A stretch of DNA of 40,428 bases, from NCBI GenBank assembly GCA_900128585.1, contig LT642161.1, forward strand, positions 11,581-52,008, given 5' to 3'. Shown in pieces: positions 1-9,846 of the stretch (position 1 is its first letter; every line of letters starts with the position of its first letter). The notes beneath the pieces are model-generated. The model was not told the DNA's origin, searched no databases, and was given only the letters and a program-made list of their open reading frames with translations. The position numbers and the translations under genes are program-made. Source of the stretch: Stramenopiles sp. TOSAG23-3 (lineage: Eukaryota; Sar).

Positions 1-63
1 CAGATGAACCGTAATCAACTTCCTCATCCGATATCTCACTCAGAGATAAATCAACCCTTGTAC
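1..63 (-). pseudogene. Edge fragment of a coding module (CLEDGTR...DEEVDYGSS)
   Basis: Read on the minus strand, this edge is open from a TAG just above position 63 to the window end and encodes CLEDGTR, then DEEVDYGSS. There is no ATG. Positions 1-41 match 3181-3221 at about 35 of 41 bases and in the same reading frame (DEEVDYGS in both). Positions 56-76 match 29637-29657 inside the large receptor-like gene at 19 of 21 bases, again in frame (CLEDGTR versus CMDDGTR). I infer a piece of a paralogue of the cytosolic part of that receptor family, or a 3' exon of a gene running off the window. An AG directly precedes the open stretch, so a splice acceptor is possible but unproven. Confidence 0.4.
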
Positions 64-287
64 CATCTTCCAAGCAGCGCTAATTATAGTATGTTAATTA
101 ACACCAGTATACAACTCGCATTTAATCAATAAACAAAGAATGAATCTCATCATTACTCAAACAAAGTACAAAATTTAATACGAATACTTTTCTAAATTGC
201 GATGAAACGACTGTCGAAAAACAATTTTTCAATATTATGTGAATACTTTTCGACATCGGAGTTGCGTGTTTGCTGGCGTCCGCCACT

Positions 288-1760
288 TCAACACACAGCG
301 TCGGAATTAGTTAACAATCGCCTTCTCCTACGTCTACCGTCCCCTATGTTGTACTTTACAAAACCACCTTCACGATATAGCTTCACTGTACCAAGCTCAT
401 GTGAAAATTTGACTTCTTGTCCTGTAGTAGCAACATCATGTGCACAAATACAAAAGTCCATGTTTAATTCACAATGCGGCATATTAAATTGGTTAAACTC
501 CTCCACATAGGTAACACCTTTAAATATCTCATATGCTTTCATTCCATTGCATTCTCCGCTTGCTTCACTTATAAATGTTTGTACATCACTTTTCGATATA
601 CCACTTGACTTGGCACGCAACCCGTCGGAAACCTGGAGTAAGGAATCCCCCCTTTTTTTTGCTTTCTTCAGACACAGCTGTTTGTTCTTTTCACAGGCTT
701 TCTTGCATTTTATGTTCCCTTCATTAGAAATTTTGCACTTTTCAAATATGTTATTGCAATCGATTTCACTTGGCTCCATTTGAATCGTTTTCCCAGTCCT
801 ATATCCAAATTCACATGTATGTGCCAAAATATTTGCTCCTGGTATCTTTTCTGGTATGATTTCACACAAACCATCTTTGCAACTCTCCCCGCTGAACTCT
901 TTGATATATTTCCGTTGTTGAATAGAGTGTAGCTTAATCGCATTTGTTGCATCTTTCAAAGCCTGCCGATTTGTCTCTCCTAGAACTTTAGTTTCTTTCA
1001 CGTCTAGTTCTTGAAGTTTCTTCATTTGGGCTTCTTTGCATTGCTCCAGGCACCTCTTACCTTGCATTATGCTTGCTATAGCCGAGCCTTGGAATTGTCG
1101 TTTTCCTTCCGACTTAAGTACAAGTGGACCTTGTTTATTAGTAACAGGGTCATGAACGAGGTGGGAGAAAAATTGAGACATAAACGCTTCTAAGCAAAAG
1201 TCCTCACAGTCCACTAAAAAGGATCCCTCAGGCTTGCACACACATTTGTTTGCATCTGTACACGGATTGCTTCTTCTATAATTAGACCTTAAGTGTTCTT
1301 CACCATATAAATCAGGATATGCCTTGTTCCCGTGATGGTTTAAGTAGATTCTTCCTTCTTTTTTATTATAGGTACATCCAGTAGACTGTGCTCTCTCTCT
1401 TGCTCCAGCTCTTTGAGTTTCCTTAATATCCTCTGTTATTGTTAACCCTTCCTTTTTATAATGAGGAAAGTCGTGGGGTACATACACCATAACATTTTTG
1501 ATCTCTGCATCGGCGCCAAAGTGCGATTTCACCAACCTAATGCATGTATCTACGTCATAAACATAGGCGTCAGGTTCACACTGCCCCGAATGTTGGACCC
1601 CACCATTTTTTACCTGTTGAATGAACCTATCCTCCTCCATCGGTTTTAGTATATCCTCCATCGTTTTTAGTTCTTTTTTTTCTGTTCTAGGGTTGCCTGC
1701 TAAGCAACTCCATGTGGTACAAAGAACTACCACTAACCGGAAGACAACAGATAACTTCAT
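288..1760 (-). CDS. Secreted cysteine-rich orphan protein
   Basis: This 490-residue protein starts at the ATG at 1760. The longer open frame begins at GTG three codons upstream. Residues 1-22 (MKLSVVFRLVVVLCTTWSC) form a clear signal peptide. The mature part has many Cys residues, including CKKACEKNKQLCLKKAKK, and a segment GCTYNKKEGRIYLN that resembles a short Cys-Tyr/Tyr-x-Asn motif I associate with secreted proteins of marine protists (recollection, not a search). It ends with six arginines followed by LLTNSDAVC and no membrane anchor, so it is probably secreted into the endomembrane system or outside the cell. I do not recognise a catalytic domain. The fragment at 1-63 lies just beyond its 3' end on the same strand and could be a separate or spliced neighbour. 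The coding call is firm; the function is unknown. Confidence 0.75.
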   Translation of the reverse strand: MKLSVVFRLVVVLCTTWSCLAGNPRTEKKELKTMEDILKPMEEDRFIQQVKNGGVQHSGQCEPDAYVYDVDTCIRLVKSHFGADAEIKNVMVYVPHDFPHYKKEGLTITEDIKETQRAGARERAQSTGCTYNKKEGRIYLNHHGNKAYPDLYGEEHLRSNYRRSNPCTDANKCVCKPEGSFLVDCEDFCLEAFMSQFFSHLVHDPVTNKQGPLVLKSEGKRQFQGSAIASIMQGKRCLEQCKEAQMKKLQELDVKETKVLGETNRQALKDATNAIKLHSIQQRKYIKEFSGESCKDGLCEIIPEKIPGANILAHTCEFGYRTGKTIQMEPSEIDCNNIFEKCKISNEGNIKCKKACEKNKQLCLKKAKKRGDSLLQVSDGLRAKSSGISKSDVQTFISEASGECNGMKAYEIFKGVTYVEEFNQFNMPHCELNMDFCICAHDVATTGQEVKFSHELGTVKLYREGGFVKYNIGDGRRRRRRLLTNSDAVC

Positions 1761-2333
1761 CAAGACCACTTGTGAAACGAACGACTAAAACAAACCAAAT
1801 CGATGACACTCGGATTACTCTCTTTCGACGAACACTCTTTCGACTCTCTATTGTTCAGATAGATGAACGAACGAGTTAACGGACGAATTAGTTCATCCGA
1901 TCGTTCCTTCTTTCTTCCTTTCCACTTGTTTCAAACCCTTCCTTTCCTTTCGTTCACTCGTTTGTCGTTTCCGTTTCTTTTTTCTTTTTCTTTCTTTTGT
2001 ATTGTTGACAGGCATTATTATATATAGTATACTAATATATATAGTTATATGTAACCCCCCACTTTTTTAAATTGAAAAAGAAGGAAAAATAGAAAAAACT
2101 CTCCTCGTTAGTAGTCTATAATAATAATTGTTGCAGTTTGATATAATTAATAATAAAATATATTAATGGAGGAGGAGGTATAATATCTATTATATAATAT
2201 GTACTACTAGACCGACTAGTCAATAATAATAATTCCTCCTCCTCTTGCTTCTTATAAAAATGAGAACCGTGCGCCAACCCCCGCCACATTGCGCCTAACC
2301 TTGACTAACGGAACAACGATAGTGTTGTACATC
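1761..2333. other. AT-rich intergenic spacer between divergent genes
   Basis: This spacer separates two divergently transcribed genes. It holds pyrimidine-rich stretches (about 1910-2005), TATA-like runs near 2030-2055 and GGAGGAGGAG near 2167. A short upstream ORF of 12 codons (2260-2298, out of frame) precedes the plus-strand gene. I see no further gene. Confidence 0.5.
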
Positions 2334-2774
2334 ATGAACGACGCGACCAATATGTTATGGTTGTCACCGTTGTTCATCATTGTAAACTGGGTAGTCCTTC
2401 CGCGCGTGATTTCATTTGGAAGATCAGCTTACCGTAGGTCTGTGAAGTACGCCTTGTACCTCATTTGGGGGTCCACTTGCGTTGTCCCATTTTTGACGTA
2501 TATGGGAATACTTGCGACAGGACAGTCGCTTTCGGATTTTTTCCTTAGTATTTTGAACCATTTGGAATGGGTTACCGTTGCTGCGACGTTGGGTGATTTC
2601 ATGAGGGCTGATCTTTACATCAGCGATGCCATCCTTTTCATGCACGTGCCCGAAGCAATTGAAGGTCCTCAAAATCCAAAACAATATGCGAGGTCAACCG
2701 ATCCTGAAGGGGAAGGTGACTTTGTATCTCCATTGTTACAGGATGTCCCAACAAACTATTTATCTGTACCATGA
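2334..2774 (+). CDS. Small multi-pass membrane protein, unknown family
   Basis: This 146-residue protein starts at the first in-frame ATG (2334); the open frame extends upstream only to a TTG. Hydrophobic segments lie at roughly residues 7-23 (LWLSPLFIIVNWVVLP), 43-65 and 75-95, so three membrane passes are likely. A polar Pro/Glu/Gly-rich tail follows. The arrangement loosely recalls small plastid membrane proteins such as the ABA4-like group, but the diagnostic residues of that group are not evident and I do not claim it. An out-of-frame upstream ORF at 2260-2298 could lower translation, or could mean that an earlier exon is missing from this model. Coding composition and hydrophobic patterning favour a real gene. 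Confidence 0.55.
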   Translation: MNDATNMLWLSPLFIIVNWVVLPRVISFGRSAYRRSVKYALYLIWGSTCVVPFLTYMGILATGQSLSDFFLSILNHLEWVTVAATLGDFMRADLYISDAILFMHVPEAIEGPQNPKQYARSTDPEGEGDFVSPLLQDVPTNYLSVP

Positions 2775-3124
2775 GTTATGGCGCGAAAGGAAAAATATGT
2801 AAATAAAAAAAACAAATGCGTTAAAGAAAATCAGTTGGTTGGAATGCTGGTAAAAGTTACCATGTAATTCAAAATCGTCATATCTCCTAAAGGGGGACGT
2901 CCAGTAGAAAGTACTGGGACACATTGAAATCGTTTAAAAGAAAGAAAAAAATGTTATGGTAATTACTAAAAGAGTAGTATATAGACTTGATTTCGTCTAT
3001 ACTACTTGAAAGGCATTAAAAAAAGCAATAAGTTGACAGTATATATAGTAATTAAAATTACTGAACTGCAGCTGAAATCTAGATTTAGACATTCTAGGTT
3101 TACATTCCTTCATGATCTGCGAAC
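2775..3124. other. Intergenic spacer with a hairpin
   Basis: No gene is seen. The spacer is A-rich and contains the inverted repeat listed at 2973-3006. Confidence 0.5.
2973..3006. repeat. Imperfect inverted repeat (hairpin)
   Basis: Arms AGTAGTATATAGAC (2973-2986) and GTCTATACTACT (2995-3006) pair except for a 2-base bulge, around an 8-base loop. It lies 3' of both the plus-strand membrane-protein gene and the minus-strand AP-2 gene, so a 3'-end or RNA-structure role is possible but not shown. Confidence 0.55.
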
Positions 3125-3238
3125 TTACTCAGATGCACTCCATTTATGATCTGAATCAGTAGATGGATTAGCACTGCTTCCACATGACCCATAATCAACT
3201 TCCTCATCCGGTGTCCCACTCGTAAGGAAATTATATTT
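3125..3238 (-). pseudogene. Gene remnant with DEEVDYGS module
   Basis: A 37-codon open stretch without ATG lies between two TAA stops on the minus strand. It encodes SGTPDEEVDYGSCGSS and then a Ser/Asp-rich end. It shares about 85% identity over 41 bases with the window's left edge, and the reading frame is conserved. The gene upstream on this strand is AP-2 alpha, which ends at 3266, so this is not the last exon of an intact neighbour. The most likely explanation is a 3'-terminal fragment of a dispersed gene family left by duplication. Confidence 0.45.
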
Positions 3239-3265
3239 TTAACCGTTCTTGTAAAATTAACTTGA

Positions 3266-6193
3266 TCAAGCGTAATGCTTCGGGTGATTTGGGGCGTTCT
3301 GCATGTTCCTATTGGCCAACTGTTGGCATACTACGTTCTTGAGAGCCATCCCGACGTCCGGATGAAGCGCATTCACCGTAATTCTGTACTTTAACGACTG
3401 CTGGTTGCATTCAAGCCTCATCATGCAGCCTACACTCAGCGGTGAGCCGTTTGCAGCCTTTGCCCCAGTTCGGAACACCCCAACGCAGGACACTGTGTTT
3501 GCGTTGTCAATCCCTTGGACCAGCGACATCCGGCAACCGCCAACTAGTAGGGCGCGGATGTTGTCCATCGCAATTTGCCCGCTGGCAGGAAAAACTTGCA
3601 CAATGTGAGAGCTCTGGGGGCTTTGCTGCCATCGCTGCTTAAAAGCGTCGCCTTGCAGGCTAACAGGCTCAAAAAAACGAGTCGCTACGATCGGCAGCTT
3701 GAGTGGGTACTCGTACGCACTACCATTGGAATTAAACGCGACCTTTATCCCTGGCGGGTTGACGAAAGGCCGCATGCACATAAACTGCATGGGGAGCTTT
3801 TGCTGGCCACCGGCGTTGACGTTCGCCCCGCCGATCGACGGGGGTGCGCCTTGCTGTCCCCACGACAAATACTTGACCGGGTCGATGGCAACGTTCAAAT
3901 TCGAGCACGCTACTTTGCAGTTGAAGAAGAGCATGATGCGTCCTATGTTGCCCTTGTATTGTTGCTGCATTCCTATTTGGATCATGCTGTCTTCGTACAG
4001 CAAGGACTTTGGCGCGACGCACCCGTCCCGGAACCACGTCATGACTTGCGGCATGATGTCGTTCGGGATACCCGTTGGGCTGCCAGAGGGGGCACTGCTA
4101 GTCCCGGAGGAAAACGCACCCAGCAGGTCGTCCGCTGCGGAGGCCACTTGCGGCGCAGCGGGCGCGGGGGGTGAGGTCCCCAGGCCAAGCAGATCGTCCG
4201 TGACGTTGTTTGCGGCATCGTCGTCCGCGCTCTCGCTGCCCGAGCTGGAGTCCGAGTCGCTGCCCGAGTCGCCGCCCCCCCTGCCCCCCCTTGGCTTGTC
4301 GGTCGCACCATCGCCGTTGCTTTCCCCGGCCTTCAGCGCATCCCTGTCCTGTTGACTATTTTTTTTCGCGTTGAGCAGCGCTTCCAGCGCCGACCCTCTG
4401 CCTTCGGCGAACGGCGGCATCCCCTCAAGAACGTGCTCGATGGTCGAACGGCTAAGGCGAGGTAGTGCCAGGTACTCTACTGCCCGCTGTTGCACTTCCA
4501 TGTCTATGTGGGTCGCCATCTCTTTGAAGACGGGGGCTATTCGCGGCCCTACGTCGTCGTACAAGTTTACCATCTTGATGTACGACGACAGCATCAACGC
4601 TTGGGTCATCGGGGAGAGCCCGGATCGAAAATGAGCGTGGAGCGCGTCGAACTGGCGGCTCCCGGTGACCGGGGCGTCGTCCCTGTCGGCTAAAAGGTAA
4701 CCGAACTCGCCAAGGACGTACGATGCCAGGCATACCAGCGTCTCATGCGCCCCCTTCGGCTCGACGGCTTCAAATATTTTCTGCGTCGCGTACGCCTGCA
4801 CGCTTTCGTTGTTCGTGATGATCTGCACGACGCGGTGCCATATTTCTTCCGAAACGTGCATGCCGGCAATGCGGACGACCTGCAGGATCGTGTCCACGTA
4901 CCACTCGAAGCTGGAGGCGAAGCGCTCCGCCAGGATGGCAATTTTCAGCACCATCTCTTCCTTTATGTCGAACTCGGCAACGACGATGTGCTCGAGCAGC
5001 TCCGCGACGACGCTCTCCGCGTTGTTGGAGTTGCACATGGCGAACAGCAGCTCCAGGGCCCGTTTTCGAATGCTGATGTCGCCGTCCTTCAGCGAGAAGA
5101 GTATCCTGGACTTGTGCTCGTCCAAGTCCGTATCGTTCGCAAACTTTGCCAGCTTACTCATGGACGCGAGGCCGAGGTATCGAATGTTCGGCTCGCGCAC
5201 AGATATGTACTTTCCCAAGAGCTGGATGGACTTTGAGCGAAGGCGCTCGTCGCTTCGGTCCTCTTGGTGAATGATCAGGTTTATGGCCTCGAACAGGATG
5301 GCGTGGTCCGCGTTGTTTTTGTTGACGCTTTTCGTGACCTCCGTGCGGCTCAGGATCCGTTCCAGGACCTCGTTCAGCCGGCCAAGCAAGGTTTTGTCAG
5401 AGGGCAGGGGAAAGTACTGCAGCATTCTCAGGAGGCGCACTTGAAGCCACGGGCTCGCGGTGTTGTAGTACAGGTAGTCCGGCGTGCAGGACTTGTTGAT
5501 GACCAAGTGCACCAGGCACCGGATGGTGTTCGGCACGACGTCTTGGAGGTGCCTCGTATCGTTCGACGCAACGTTCAGCAGCAGGCTGCTGCAGCAGGTG
5601 AGGACCCCGACGTCTGTGGACGTAAGGAGCCGGGCCAACTCAGTCCCACACTCATCCAAGTCCAGTATGCTTTGGTCGATCCGGTAGAGGCGGAGAAGGG
5701 TCAGCGCCGCCTTTTTTCGAACCACGGTGCGGGTGGCAGGGGCAAACAGGACCCGCTGGACGTCCGCGGCGACGGCCTCGGTCAGCTGGTGGCCGCCAAT
5801 GTTGGCGGTCCCCGCCAAGGCGAGGCATTGGATGGAGTCCTTCGCGGAGGTCAGGTCTTGCCGGATGGTGTTAATGACGAGGGTCATCATGTCGTCGGTG
5901 TTCTTCAGCAACAAAGATATCCCCACGTAGCCAACGTGCTTTTCCGAATACTTGCTCGCGCTCAGGCACTTGATCATTTCCATGTGGCCAAAGTCCACTT
6001 CGTACCCGAGCATGTGCATGTATATCATCTTCCAGACATATTTTTTCCGGTTGTAGCTGTCCAGGTTCTTCCCCGACGTGAACTTTGCGCGGATGTTTGC
6101 GCATTCCTTGTCAATCCGCCGCCGTTCCTTGTCCTTGTCGTGTTGAACGTTCCGAAGGTCCGCTATGAAAACGTTCAGTCCACGGTACGCCAT
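3266..6193 (-). CDS. AP2A: AP-2 complex subunit alpha (alpha-adaptin)
   Basis: This 975-residue protein starts at the ATG at 6193 (MAYRGLNVFIADLRN), matching the usual alpha-adaptin start MRGLAVFISDIRN; a TTG-started frame would add five residues. The family is about 940-980 residues long. The N-terminal trunk (about 1-590) is an alpha-solenoid with the conserved basic patch YNRKKYVWK and DFGHMEMIKCLSASKYSEKHVGY, the region known in the family to contact PIP2. A Ser/Asp/Gly-rich hinge follows (about 615-715), with two DDLLG boxes that resemble clathrin-binding motifs. The C-terminal appendage (about 720-975) opens with the beta-sandwich core and ends in the platform subdomain. The protein acts at the plasma membrane in clathrin-mediated endocytosis as a large subunit of the AP-2 heterotetramer. 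It is a single ORF with no intron. Confidence 0.96.
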   Translation of the reverse strand: MAYRGLNVFIADLRNVQHDKDKERRRIDKECANIRAKFTSGKNLDSYNRKKYVWKMIYMHMLGYEVDFGHMEMIKCLSASKYSEKHVGYVGISLLLKNTDDMMTLVINTIRQDLTSAKDSIQCLALAGTANIGGHQLTEAVAADVQRVLFAPATRTVVRKKAALTLLRLYRIDQSILDLDECGTELARLLTSTDVGVLTCCSSLLLNVASNDTRHLQDVVPNTIRCLVHLVINKSCTPDYLYYNTASPWLQVRLLRMLQYFPLPSDKTLLGRLNEVLERILSRTEVTKSVNKNNADHAILFEAINLIIHQEDRSDERLRSKSIQLLGKYISVREPNIRYLGLASMSKLAKFANDTDLDEHKSRILFSLKDGDISIRKRALELLFAMCNSNNAESVVAELLEHIVVAEFDIKEEMVLKIAILAERFASSFEWYVDTILQVVRIAGMHVSEEIWHRVVQIITNNESVQAYATQKIFEAVEPKGAHETLVCLASYVLGEFGYLLADRDDAPVTGSRQFDALHAHFRSGLSPMTQALMLSSYIKMVNLYDDVGPRIAPVFKEMATHIDMEVQQRAVEYLALPRLSRSTIEHVLEGMPPFAEGRGSALEALLNAKKNSQQDRDALKAGESNGDGATDKPRGGRGGGDSGSDSDSSSGSESADDDAANNVTDDLLGLGTSPPAPAAPQVASAADDLLGAFSSGTSSAPSGSPTGIPNDIMPQVMTWFRDGCVAPKSLLYEDSMIQIGMQQQYKGNIGRIMLFFNCKVACSNLNVAIDPVKYLSWGQQGAPPSIGGANVNAGGQQKLPMQFMCMRPFVNPPGIKVAFNSNGSAYEYPLKLPIVATRFFEPVSLQGDAFKQRWQQSPQSSHIVQVFPASGQIAMDNIRALLVGGCRMSLVQGIDNANTVSCVGVFRTGAKAANGSPLSVGCMMRLECNQQSLKYRITVNALHPDVGMALKNVVCQQLANRNMQNAPNHPKHYA

Positions 6194-7426
6194 TGTAGTA
6201 TATCCCAAACAAATGGACTAACTGGGTATAATAGAATGCAAACGACTACAAGAAAGAAGAAGAGGAGAAGAAAGAAATCTGTGGGTGGAAAGTGAGTGCC
6301 CGATGTGTGTAAAATATGATGCAATCAATCTAAAAACGAGAAATAAACATTAAAATCCATATCTTTTGTTTTTCCATAAATCATAATTTAAATATAATAT
6401 TATTGGATTGGGGATTATTGTTGGTGGATTGGATCTTATTATTTTTTATTATTTTTTTTTTTTTTTGCCAACTAATCCGCAGTCCTTATTAATAAACCAT
6501 CTAATTACTTTACTTTTATGTCATCAGAGGAGGGAGGGGTCAGGTCAGGTGTCAAGGTCCGATTGTCGTTGGTGTAGTTTAATATATAAAAGTAGTGAGA
6601 GAGGAGTATCTTTTATCTTTTTCTTCTTTTTTCTTCTTCTTTCTTCTTCTTCTTTCTTCTTCTTCTTCTTCTTTCTTCTTTCTTCTTCTTCTTCTTCTTC
6701 TTCTTTCTTTTCAATCTGCAATACGATAATTATAGTAGTTATAATAAAATAGAATAGGAATATTTCCTATTCTTATAAAGGATATTTTGATAATATTTAT
6801 TATTATTTTATACACATATATAAGCACATAATAAACATATATATATATATACATAATAGAATAATACATAATATACTTATTTGTTTTATTTCAATAGTTA
6901 ACATTATTATAAATACTTCTTACTTTCACATTGTTCTATTAACATTCTATTTATTTATACTTATAATTAGTATTAAAGTTAACTAGGGGGGTTTTTTAAA
7001 TTGTTTTTTTTTTAATCGTCAGGAGAAGTACATACAATACTATTTATATTCACAGCAAGAGAATAAGAAGGAAGTTTACTCCGTCCAGTCTAGTCGTGTC
7101 TGGTTGGTTTTTGATTGTTCCTTTGATGACTATTATTTGCCGTTGTATGATTACATCATCATTAAATCTTCTTCTTCGCTACTGTATGTATGTATTATTA
7201 TATGTATTTTATTATACTAAATAATAATAATAATAAATAAAAAAAAAAATGATGAAAAAATAATTTCATTTTATTAATAAAACAATATTTTTATCCTACT
7301 ACATATAGAAGAATGGAATGGTAAACATCTATGAAACAAATCATAACGATCACCATGAGTAAAATGGCGCGGGAGAGATATTCTTACAGAAAGGCTTGAA
7401 TTGTTTTTGTATTTATTGCATACATC
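6194..7426. other. Long AT-rich intergenic region between divergent genes
   Basis: This is the shared upstream region of AP-2 alpha (minus) and NDUFA9 (plus). It contains a polypyrimidine microsatellite (6611-6714), an AT dinucleotide run near 6838-6852 and A/T homopolymers near 7000 and 7240. I found no credible gene: the open frame through the TTC repeat is only repeat translation. Confidence 0.6.
6611..6714 (+). repeat. (TTC)n-rich polypyrimidine microsatellite
   Basis: About 100 bases of almost pure pyrimidine on the plus strand are built from TTC triplets with occasional extra T. Such homopurine-homopyrimidine tracts can form triplex DNA. It lies in the spacer between divergent genes, about 420 bp upstream of the AP-2 alpha start codon. 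Confidence 0.9.
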
Positions 7427-8521
7427 ATGGCGTTTTGTGCACGTATAAACAACTCGTTGAAAGCGACGGCGTCCAAGCACGCACGCTCCTTCAGCTCAGG
7501 CTTTAACTATGGGCCTGGTGGCAGGGCGTCCGCGGGTGCCTCGACGATTACCGTCTTTGGCAGCACGGGGCAGCTGGGGCGATACGTTGTGACGGAGCTC
7601 GCAAGGCAAGGGAACACAGTGGTCGTCCCGTACCGTGGGGACGACATGGAGTGGCGGCACCTGAAGGTTGCGGGGGACTTGGGCCGTGTCATTCCCATGC
7701 CGTACAACATTCGCGACTTGGATAGTGTCAAGGAAACCTTGCGGTACAGCGACAAGGCAATTAATTTGATCGGGAAATACTACGAGACGCAGCACGTGTT
7801 CGGGCCCTTCTCCCCCAACTACACGCTGTACGACGTGAACGTCGGCGCCGCGGAGACCGTAGCGAAGATGTGCAACGAGATGGACGTAGACCACCTAGTA
7901 CATGTGTCTGCACTGACTGCGAGCGAGTCCAGCGGGTCCGAGTGGGCCCGGACGAAAGCGATAGGGGAGAAGTCGGTGCGTGCCATCCGGCCGGACGCCA
8001 CGATCTGCCGCCTGGGGCAACTCTTCGGGCAGGAAGACAACTGGCTCAACCTTTACGCATACTTGTGCCGCACCAAGGTGCCAGGGGTAGGACCGTTCGT
8101 GGTCAACGGTGGGCAGAACAAGGTGCAGCCCTTGTGGTCGGCCGATGCCGGGGAGGCCGTGGGAAAAGCCGCCCTCCTCGGGGACAACGCGAAGGGCCAC
8201 GTCTACCATTTAGCGGGTTCGGAAGTGTTCAGCATGGCCGAAGTCATGGATTTTGTGTTGGAGAGCATCCAGACGGACGTGGAAATTAAAGACATTTCTC
8301 CCATGCGAGCAGAAATAATGGGCGGCATCTACGAGCAGATGCCCGACCGGCCGAAAATGACACGCGACACGTTGCGCTTGATGCAGGAGGAGGCGGTATT
8401 GAACGCTCAATACGGCGAACGGACGATCGCGGATTTGAGCGTGGAACCAAGGAAAATGACAAAGGAAGCATTCAATTATTTGATTCGATTTAGACGTGGT
8501 GGTCATTTCATTGAGTTGTAA
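7427..8521 (+). CDS. NDUFA9: NADH:ubiquinone oxidoreductase 39 kDa subunit (NDUFA9)
   Basis: This 364-residue protein starts at the ATG at 7427. The N-terminus (MAFCARINNSLKATASKHAR) is rich in Arg, Lys and Ser and lacks acidic residues, like a mitochondrial presequence. The core is an atypical short-chain dehydrogenase fold with the dinucleotide-binding motif FGSTGQLGRYV at about residues 43-54, followed by AINLIGKYYETQ and VHVSALTAS, which are hallmarks of the complex I 39 kDa subunit. In the family the subunit binds NADPH tightly and stabilises the junction of the matrix and membrane arms; it is not itself catalytic. The length is close to the family norm (about 375). Intronless. It is divergent from AP-2 alpha across a 1.2 kb spacer. 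Confidence 0.95.
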   Translation: MAFCARINNSLKATASKHARSFSSGFNYGPGGRASAGASTITVFGSTGQLGRYVVTELARQGNTVVVPYRGDDMEWRHLKVAGDLGRVIPMPYNIRDLDSVKETLRYSDKAINLIGKYYETQHVFGPFSPNYTLYDVNVGAAETVAKMCNEMDVDHLVHVSALTASESSGSEWARTKAIGEKSVRAIRPDATICRLGQLFGQEDNWLNLYAYLCRTKVPGVGPFVVNGGQNKVQPLWSADAGEAVGKAALLGDNAKGHVYHLAGSEVFSMAEVMDFVLESIQTDVEIKDISPMRAEIMGGIYEQMPDRPKMTRDTLRLMQEEAVLNAQYGERTIADLSVEPRKMTKEAFNYLIRFRRGGHFIEL

Positions 8522-9051
8522 TAAATTGTTGAAACGACAACCCGATTGTGATTGATTCGTCAAATTTCGAAAGGGAACGTTATTCGTTCCAAATATTTTT
8601 ATTTATATATCATTAGTTTTTTAAACTATTAATTGTTTTGCTGAAAAAATTATTATTTTATTTTTTTGTTTTTTGTTCTTCTACAGTATCTGTTTTTTTA
8701 AATACCGAAGCACCTATTATTCATGAATAGATATACAGTAGAAAGACTAAGTAAACAGCAAATAAAGAAACTCACATCCCAGAGTCACTTGGAATAATGA
8801 ATATAATTCGTACCAGTACACTAGTACAGGGAACAGCAGTGGTTTCTTTTTTTCACTGTTGTGCCTGTACTACTATTGTCCCTTGTTGGATCTCCCTATA
8901 TACATTAATTTATATTATAAGTTAGTATACTATTTAAATTCGAAGATATTACTCTGTTGTTGTTGTTGATTCTCAATGCTTTTCTTTCCTTTCTCAATGC
9001 TATTCTTAGTCTATGTTCATAGAATGTATTTCTAGTTTAGTTATGTTTTTG

Positions 9052-9255
9052 TTACATTCCATAACATTGAATAGCACCCATTTGGCTCAACTGGTTTCCA
9101 ATCACCCATTCCACCCAAAAGCCTAGCTCTGGATCGATCTTTTTAAAATAAACCATTAGAGCAAGCAATCCAATAAGAATCAAAAAAGACTTGGTTGTAT
9201 TGATAGGTAGGATATATGTATAATTAAATAGAAATAAGATGTATTCTATATACAA
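9052..9255 (-). other. Orphan open stretch with a membrane-like segment
   Basis: This 67-codon minus-strand frame has no ATG at its upstream end. It encodes a hydrophobic stretch (SFLILIGLLALMVYF) followed by a mixed polar C-terminus (KKIDPELGFWVEWVIGNQL). The sequence is less AT-rich than its surroundings. It could be a 3' exon, a remnant of a small membrane protein gene, or chance. Coding support is weak. Confidence 0.2.
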
Positions 9256-9822
9256 ATACAGGATGATACGATAAAGTATAAAGTATTTAATATTTCATTT
9301 TCCTCCCACTCGAACCATCAACTCTCCTCCAACCAAAAAAACAAAATGGAACGAAGACAAAACAAAAAAAACAAAAGAAACAACAACAACACTTTCTAAT
9401 CCACTATATAATTCTGTTTAACAAAGACGACTCTACCTCCTCCCTCTTTTAATAGCTTATAACCAAAAAACAAAACGAAGGAGCGCGAAGAAAAAGATAA
9501 ATTTTAATAGAAAATTATATCTGTATCTGTACATCTGTACCGTACAATTTAATAATTATAATAGTTTGAAGAAGGAAGGGAAAAAGTCCTTTGCTTTGTT
9601 GTGCTTTTGTGCATGCAAAGCTTTCTTTTTTGTTTTGTATTGATTTGTTCGAATAGTTTGTTGTGTGTGTGTGCGCTTCTTGTTATTTGTTTGGTTGCTT
9701 TTATTTCGTCGATCGATCGTCCTTTTATTTTTTTGCCTCTTCTTCTTCTTCTTCCCTGTTTTCAAAAAACTTTTTTCTTCCAATAAAATTAACATAAAGA
9801 TAGGCAGAAACTACTACTTCAT

Positions 9823-9846
9823 TCCTTCCTTCCTTCCTTCCTTCGT
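9823..9846 (+). repeat. (TTCC)n microsatellite
   Basis: Five to six copies of a TTCC tetranucleotide, followed by a T run and TTTAC repeats to about 9880. Intergenic. Confidence 0.8.

Noticed and set aside
3575..4355. Overlapping plus-strand frames of 199 and 218 codons under the AP-2 alpha hinge and ear
   Set aside because: Both lie opposite the alpha-adaptin hinge and appendage and show only Pro/Ser/Arg-rich translation of GC-rich codons.
5264..6295. 343-codon plus-strand frame opposite AP-2 alpha
   Set aside because: Antisense shadow of a GC-rich conserved gene; low-complexity Val/Asp/Gln-rich translation with no domain, while the minus-strand AP-2 match is clear.
6408..6752. 114-codon frame through the TTC microsatellite
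   Set aside because: Translation is almost only Phe/Ser/Leu from the repeat; no coding signal outside it.
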